Assembly (NCBI GenBank): GCA_026027325.1 | Contig: JAMSLZ010000005.1 | Span: 2,666,001-2,730,000, forward strand | DNA from: Actinomucor elegans | Lineage: Eukaryota; Mucoromycota; Mucoromycetes; Mucorales; Mucoraceae | Direction: 5' to 3' | Length of the DNA stretch: 64,000 bases | Shown here: piece by piece, positions 58,807 to 64,000 of the stretch | Numbering within the stretch: the stretch's first letter is position 1 | How the letters are laid out: every line of letters begins with the position of its first letter | Position numbers and translations under genes: made by a program | The notes under the pieces: model-generated | What the model was told of the DNA's origin: nothing | Seen by the model: the letters and a program-made list of their open reading frames with translations, nothing else | Databases searched by the model: none

Positions 58807-60530
58807 GGTACTTTTTTTGTAAAGAAGAGAAGAAAGAGGTTAGTTTGAGGAGAACTGGATTGATATATTTCTGTTATGGTTCATTGCAGGCTTCAAACTT
58901 TGATTCCTGATCTTTTCTGCTTTATATATGGCGATAATGAATCAGTAAACAGTGTTATTTTCTAATCAAACAGAGCAATGACAAAGCAATGCCTTACCAT
59001 TTATCGTTTCGGATTTAATGCACTTGCCATTCTATTTATTTAGCTTCAAATATCAAAAATTGTATAATGCGAACGAGACGAACACAATATCAAATGCTCC
59101 ATTGAGATGATATTATATCATAAAAGACTCAACGCTTGGAAAACGAGTGGTTTTACTACTTGAATGCGGTTTCAATTGGGATTTAAGTTATACTACTTTT
59201 GATGATAAGGTATGCACATCAAATACTGTACCTATAATTATTGCTTTAATGCATACATAGCATTCGTAGCGTGCCTGTAGTTTTAGCTGCGTATTATAGA
59301 AGTGTTGAAAGAGACACATATTACTCAATAATTATCATCTATTCTCTGAAATGAAAATGAAACGAGTTAATTTACCTAAATACACATGTTATTAAGGCTC
59401 GCATAGATCTAATAGTTCATTCGGACTAATGGTTACTTTTTGATTATAACATTTGAACGGAATCTATCCAGAGCTTTAAAAATTCATTGTACAATTTATT
59501 TTTAATTACCATTAATGAATAATATACTCATTTCAGTGTAGCTAACTAAACACAATGGCTAATGCATCAATCCCTTTTGATTATTTATTAGCAGTTAATT
59601 AGATGGGGCATTAAACTGTGTTTGGTAAGAGATCTATTATAGATCATTACGTTTAGCTTACATGAACTAAAAGTATTTTACTTTTAATCAACGTTGAAAT
59701 TCAGTCAAATGGAAGATATGATAGATACATACTGCAATTCGTTTCAAAGCTATTCTAAATACGATATTAAATTGAGATAAATTGAGTGATCTATGTGTTG
59801 CAGGTTAAGGAGTTGATGTTTCAATTATGAGGGCTGTCTAATTTTCGGCTGAAAACCCGATATTATGCATCTAAAACTTAAGATTTTGACATAACAAAAA
59901 AAAAAGGGCAGTGAGAGCATACCTGCACTTTATATTACTAATCGTGTTTGTAGAAAACTTAATTTGTTTTGAACGAAACAAGTTTAGTAGGACAATAACA
60001 AGAAAAACCTCGCGCCAAGTACTACAATTATATATATAGATCAGTGTTGTACGGCAAATACTTGTATAGGAAATACGATTGAATATGCCTTCCATTATAA
60101 AGAGTGTGTGGGGGTCTATGTAGTTCTCAGGTTTGAGACTGAATCTCGTTTGGTTTCTGATCTAGATAATTGAGGATATAGGTCGGGACGCATTACCATC
60201 TCACCGTTTTCAAATGCTGCGACGAATAGTTTTAAAGGATTAGTTCCTACGCAGAAGTTTTATTGGATATCTGTGATTAAACATTGTCTGTAGTATAGTA
60301 TATTATTCGCGCAGTTATTTCCTATGCAAGTGTAGGGTAATTCCTGTGTACTATTTACTGCGCTACGCGGTTGGAATTTAATGATCTACCGCAGTATAAT
60401 AACATTCAACGATAAACTGTTGTCATGAGATATAATTTCGGCTTTGTAGATACATGGCCGCACTGTCAAACTAGCAGGAATGTTTTATCTGCTGATATAA
60501 TTTCCATGGTAAATGAATAGAGTTCTGCAA
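58807..60530. other. AT-rich spacer
   Basis: No supported gene; the frame at 59871-60095 has no motif. Confidence 0.5.
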
Positions 60531-61130
60531 ATCTATAACCTACTCATGCAGACCCTTTCGATGAACTCCTGTGTGACAATGTCATTCTGGATCCTTGTTC
60601 TAGATGGATCTGTGCTGATCTATTCAACTACGTGCTATCAATCATTGGCGGTTATAGCTTGTTGCTGTACAACCAACAATAATCACACATGATTATTTAT
60701 ATAGTAAATTCAAGGCGGGGTATTGGATGAAGAAACGGAAGATCTTCCGAAGCTACTCTTTAGTGTGATTACCAATATTCATGATTCCTATATATGAAAT
60801 CAGGCCATAACATAGGCTTGGAAGAACGACGTTTATCAATTCGAAACCATCTTAAAACCAACCTATCAATCTATGTAAGGGAATAATAAGAAGCTTGCTT
60901 ATCTATTGTGTAAAAGAAAACTATTTATTATTCGGATCAAATGAAGCCTATCAAGCTCGTTATCTTGAAGAATATCTTCTGTTTGTATGGCAAATATTTA
61001 ACAGAAAGCATGAATATTCTCAGCCCATCATTGTCAATTAAGAATAGGAGGATAAACCAGTTGTTTATTCAATTGGCTGTGGAATTTGCGCCAACTGGGT
61101 TTCTTGTTTGGATATTGCTCATACGGGTAC
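60530..61130 (+). pseudogene. decayed coding sequence, family not recognised
   Basis: In changing frames the plus strand reads as protein-like pieces: DPFDELLCDNVILDPCSRWI with ADLFNYVLSIIGGYSLLLY (about 60550-60680), then FGSNEAYQARYLEEYLLFVW with QIFNRKHEY (about 60930-61040). Stops separate the pieces. Amino-acid texture is more protein-like than random AT-rich DNA, but I cannot name a family. Confidence 0.3.
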
Positions 61131-61183
61131 CTTATATACGTGATTCATGTTGGTTTTTTTTTTTTCTCAACGGAGGAAGTATG

Positions 61184-61186
<3 letters not shown>

Positions 61187-61225
<39 letters not shown>
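61187..61225. repeat. poly(A) tract, 39 nt
   Basis: Pure A run following the decayed coding sequence on the plus strand. It could be a retroposon tail or slippage. Confidence 0.9.
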
Positions 61226-61228
<3 letters not shown>

Positions 61229-61531
61229 AATAAACAGAAATCCAGTGATTATTCCAAGTGATATTACTATGAATACTCACTCATTTGCGTATACATAACT
61301 TGACGGCGCATCTACAGTAGACAATTGCACAATTATTCTCAATCATATAATGGTTGTTTTGTTAATAGACTAACAGTGTGTAACGAATCTGTGGGTCTGT
61401 GCTGTCCTTTCCTATGGGAATCCGGATTGTTCCATAGCTTATGTGGCGTACTATCGCGCTCTTTCAATCAAATTATATATAAAAAGACACTTCGTTGAAT
61501 TGACTCACTATCTTTTTTCTTTCCTTGTAAA

Positions 61532-62380
61532 ATGAAAGCCGAATACTGCGTCGATTATTTATCGCATCAATGGAATTGCGATGATTTGATTACCACTTAT
61601 CGAGAAACGCGTAAACAACGTCTGAAATACAGTGTGGATAACACAACTTATGAATTAACAAAGAACAAGAAATCTGAGCAGTGCAAATCAATTCGATTTC
61701 AAAATGCATTGTGGAGATCCATGTCAAGACACTGCAATAAACTTGGTCAAACCAATGAACTTATTGATCCATCCACAGTGAGTTGGTAAGAATTCGTAGC
61801 TCTTTTTTTTTTTTTTTTTTTTTGTATTAACCTGCTTATCGATATAGGCAGAAAGAATCTGATATCACATGTAAGCTACTTTTTTAAAGTGATTTTAAAT
61901 GCAAACTAACATCATCTAGGGTTATATGGTCCAATGTATACAAATAGTAGTTTTGAAATGGAGAACAGCATAAAGATTACATACAACGATACACAACTAA
62001 AGCCCGTTTTAAAGAAACAGGTCACTCAGCTATTGCCGAATTGCTCCGATACGCCTATCAGCAATCGTAGTAGTTTTAGTTCTGCAGTGCATTTTAATCC
62101 TGAAATCATCGAGATTGAATATCAGCCTGAATATCCTGTTTGCATCGAACACTATGAAGAAGAAGAGGATGCCTTATGGTCTTTACTACTACAAACATCT
62201 CTCAAATTATCCAAACAAAAAGCATTATACCCTCCTCAACTTATTCTTTTGTTCATTTCTATGATGAAATCCGTAGTTTCTCTAACAACCACTTGGTTAT
62301 TATATCATAGCTTATCATCGCTGTCTTGGTTAACCAAGAAATCAAACACTGCTGGACAGTCAATATCATATTGTAAATAA
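61532..62380 (+). CDS. DUF1752 (AreA-GATA-like / Reg1-type) protein with a PP1-docking-like motif
   Basis: Exons 61532-61785, 61848-61870 and 61920-62380 splice in phase to 245 residues. The middle exon is only 23 nt. The N-terminal about 100 residues carry CVDYLSHQWNCDDLITTYRE, then SIRFQNALWRSMSRH and SDITWLYGPMYTN, the full DUF1752 signature found in Reg1/Hex2 and similar fungal regulators. Downstream SSAVHFNPEIIEIEY resembles a (R/K)VxF-type protein phosphatase 1 docking site next to an acidic patch (EEEEDALW). Reg1 targets PP1 (Glc7) to Snf1 for glucose repression, so a PP1 role is a reasonable inference. The extreme C-terminus is hydrophobic (LILLFISMMKSVV, TTTWLLYH) and could be a membrane anchor. 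The first intron has a long T run before its acceptor. Confidence 0.85.
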
Positions 62381-62574
62381 TAAAATATAGCCATTTTGCC
62401 ATTTTTTTTTTTCGTTATCTCTGTGACTAGCAATCGGAAGCGTTACAGCTTATCCTTTCCCTTCATCCGATCACATAATAAGTGTATTCATTGACCCGTT
62501 CTGTTCCTACACACTATTTATTTTCGCATTTTTTTTTCTTTTTTAAACATCTTTTTCTTTCACTTCTTTACATA

Positions 62575-63924
62575 ATGATACCACACAATCACCAGAATAA
62601 CTCCACTACAAACAGCTTAATACTAGACTATCTCTTCTATCAGTCTATTCAATCTAGACTCTTCAAAGAAGAAACAACTGACAAAAATGTGATTGAATCA
62701 GTGATTGAAGGTAGAATCTACACTTTAAAAAAAAATTAAAAGAAAGTACAAAAAAGCTTAAATTTATGTACAGGCATTCTTTCTTCCCGTAAAAACACAT
62801 CAGATAAGCAAGTAGATGCCAAATTTGAACAAAGATTGAATCTTTGCCAGCTGACAAATCTCGCTATCGGCCGTACTCACCATGTGACATTTTCTGCCCC
62901 TGTTGCTCTTACAAGTAAACGTAGAAAAGAGGATGATCATCCAAACAGTAGCCTCTTTTCAAAGCCCTTGAACTTTTGCAGGCGTCATCGCCGCTCCAAC
63001 TGTCCCCAATCACGTTGCGCTGTCAAAGGTGGGCCAGGTTTAGCAGAAGCCATACCTGCCTTTCTTAAAACTAGCGCAAACATGTTACGATCTGTACTAG
63101 ACAATGCAAACTATGATGGACCATTAACAGTAGCAGGCCAGCAAGTTATGGGTGGTGGTATGCCTCCACGATGGTATGATCTTTTCTTGGATTTATTAAC
63201 ACAAGCAGCAATCCAAAGCTACATGTGTGATGGCAAAACGGGTCTCGAGACAATCTATGAGATTTTTTCTTATGGCTATGTTGAAGATGAGGACGAAGAA
63301 GAAGAAGATATTGATATGGATGAAGATGATGAAGATGATGAAGATGATGATATCTGGAATGTCAAAGCAGCGGATCATCATTTACTCTTTCCAAAGACAA
63401 GAACCATGTTTCTATTCAAATTACAAGTACGTCAACGCGAGAAACAGGTAATAAGAAAAAAAAAACAGAGTTGCCCAAAACAGGACATAAAAGCTTATGA
63501 GTCAAATAGTTTATCCAAGTCAAAGAAGGCTATACTTTAGAGCAGCACTTTTTAGAACTAGAAAAACTTTATCCACTCGTCTATTTCGAAAGAAACATGT
63601 GTGATTTCATTCAAATGCTTTTGGAAGATATGGATATTCCAGCATTAGATAAGGTAAACCGCATATGCACAATACTGTATAGTTTAAATACTCATATCAA
63701 CCACATAGTGCGACCTACCTGAGATTGCCAGTCCAATCAGATCTCCCGAAGATTTACCCGAACTCCAGTTTCTTCCCTCGCTTTACAAATACCCGGGTGA
63801 CGGATCACTCTTGATGCCTGAAATGCTTGATGAAGTGGATAATATACCCTTAACAAAGAAGCGCTCTGCTTACACTGCTTTTGATGAACCTGAAGATAGC
63901 CAACGCAAGCATCTTTCCCATTAG
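62575..63924 (+). CDS. conserved-looking acidic protein of unknown function
   Basis: Exons 62575-62710, 62774-63447, 63510-63653 and 63709-63924 join in phase to 389 residues. The N-terminal part is polar with a basic patch (HRRSNCPQSRCAVK). The middle part holds PRWYDLFLDLLTQAAIQSYM, TIYEIFSYGYVEDEDEEEED and a run of about 30 mostly Asp/Glu residues. After WNVKAADHHLLFPKT the third exon gives GYTLEQHFLELEKLYPLVYF and FIQMLLEDMDIPALDK, and the fourth LPELQFLPSLYKYPGDGSLL with a Lys/Arg-Ser-Ala tail. No domain recognised. The acidic stretch suggests a nuclear or chaperone-like contact. Readthrough of the last introns gives early stops, which supports the splice model. Confidence 0.7.
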
Positions 63925-64000
63925 ATAGTCTATCCCTTTTGTAATTAAGATAACCCTATATATTTGTATAAAAAAAAAACCTCCCCACTCTTTATTGTCT
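63925..64000. other. 3' flank at window end
   Basis: Short AT-rich sequence with a 9-A run; no feature. Confidence 0.5.

Noticed and set aside
1..64000. CRISPR arrays, prokaryotic operons, riboswitches
   Set aside because: The window is intron-rich eukaryotic DNA; no regularly spaced direct repeats with unique spacers were seen.

Overview
The window is nuclear DNA of a fungus, most likely an early-diverging Mucoromycota species (Mucorales type). I infer this from AT-rich spacers, many short GT-AG introns (about 45-90 nt), fungal gene families (TRP2, Vac7, DUF3712, DUF1752) and genes lost from many ascomycetes (HID1, dihydropteridine reductase, HRI-type eIF2alpha kinase). Exon joins below were made by eye from splice motifs, reading phase and remembered family sequence. 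Almost all joins in the main genes keep phase.

Layout. 0.5-5.4 kb: HID1 (+) converges on TRP2 (-). 6.9-7.8 kb: RPS2 (-). 9.7-11.3 kb: a membrane-anchored PHP-domain protein (-). 13.2-15.8 kb: mitochondrial NADP isocitrate dehydrogenase and a small DUF202 membrane protein (both +). 15.8-21.5 kb: gene-poor, with degenerate repeats and a dead copy of a membrane-protein gene. 21.5-26.6 kb: a giant DUF3712/LEA-like membrane protein (-). 29.8-33.0 kb: dihydropteridine reductase and VAC7 (both -). 33-39.7 kb: gene-poor, with an intact copy of the orphan membrane-protein gene, a second dead copy in opposite orientation, and a possible transposon relic. 39.7-45.8 kb: a type II membrane glycosyltransferase and an HRI-like kinase (both -). 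46-52.4 kb: transposon graveyard (LINE endonuclease/RT relic, a possible Mucorales dispersed-protein relic, an IS630/Tc1 transposase relic). 53.3-64 kb: a single-pass SH3 surface protein (+), NudE (-), a KCTD-like BTB protein (-), a DUF1752 protein (+) and an acidic conserved-looking protein (+).

Themes. Several products act in endomembranes and vacuole (HID1, VAC7, the DUF3712 protein) and in nutrient or stress control (TRP2 with two perfect TGACTCA sites, HRI kinase, a DUF1752/Reg1-like protein). These are ordinary linked eukaryotic genes, not an operon. The least explained items are the three-copy multi-TM orphan family inside a segmental duplication, the PHP enzyme with a membrane segment at each end, the Vac7/Tag1-like pair of LEA-2-type proteins, and the SH3 surface protein.
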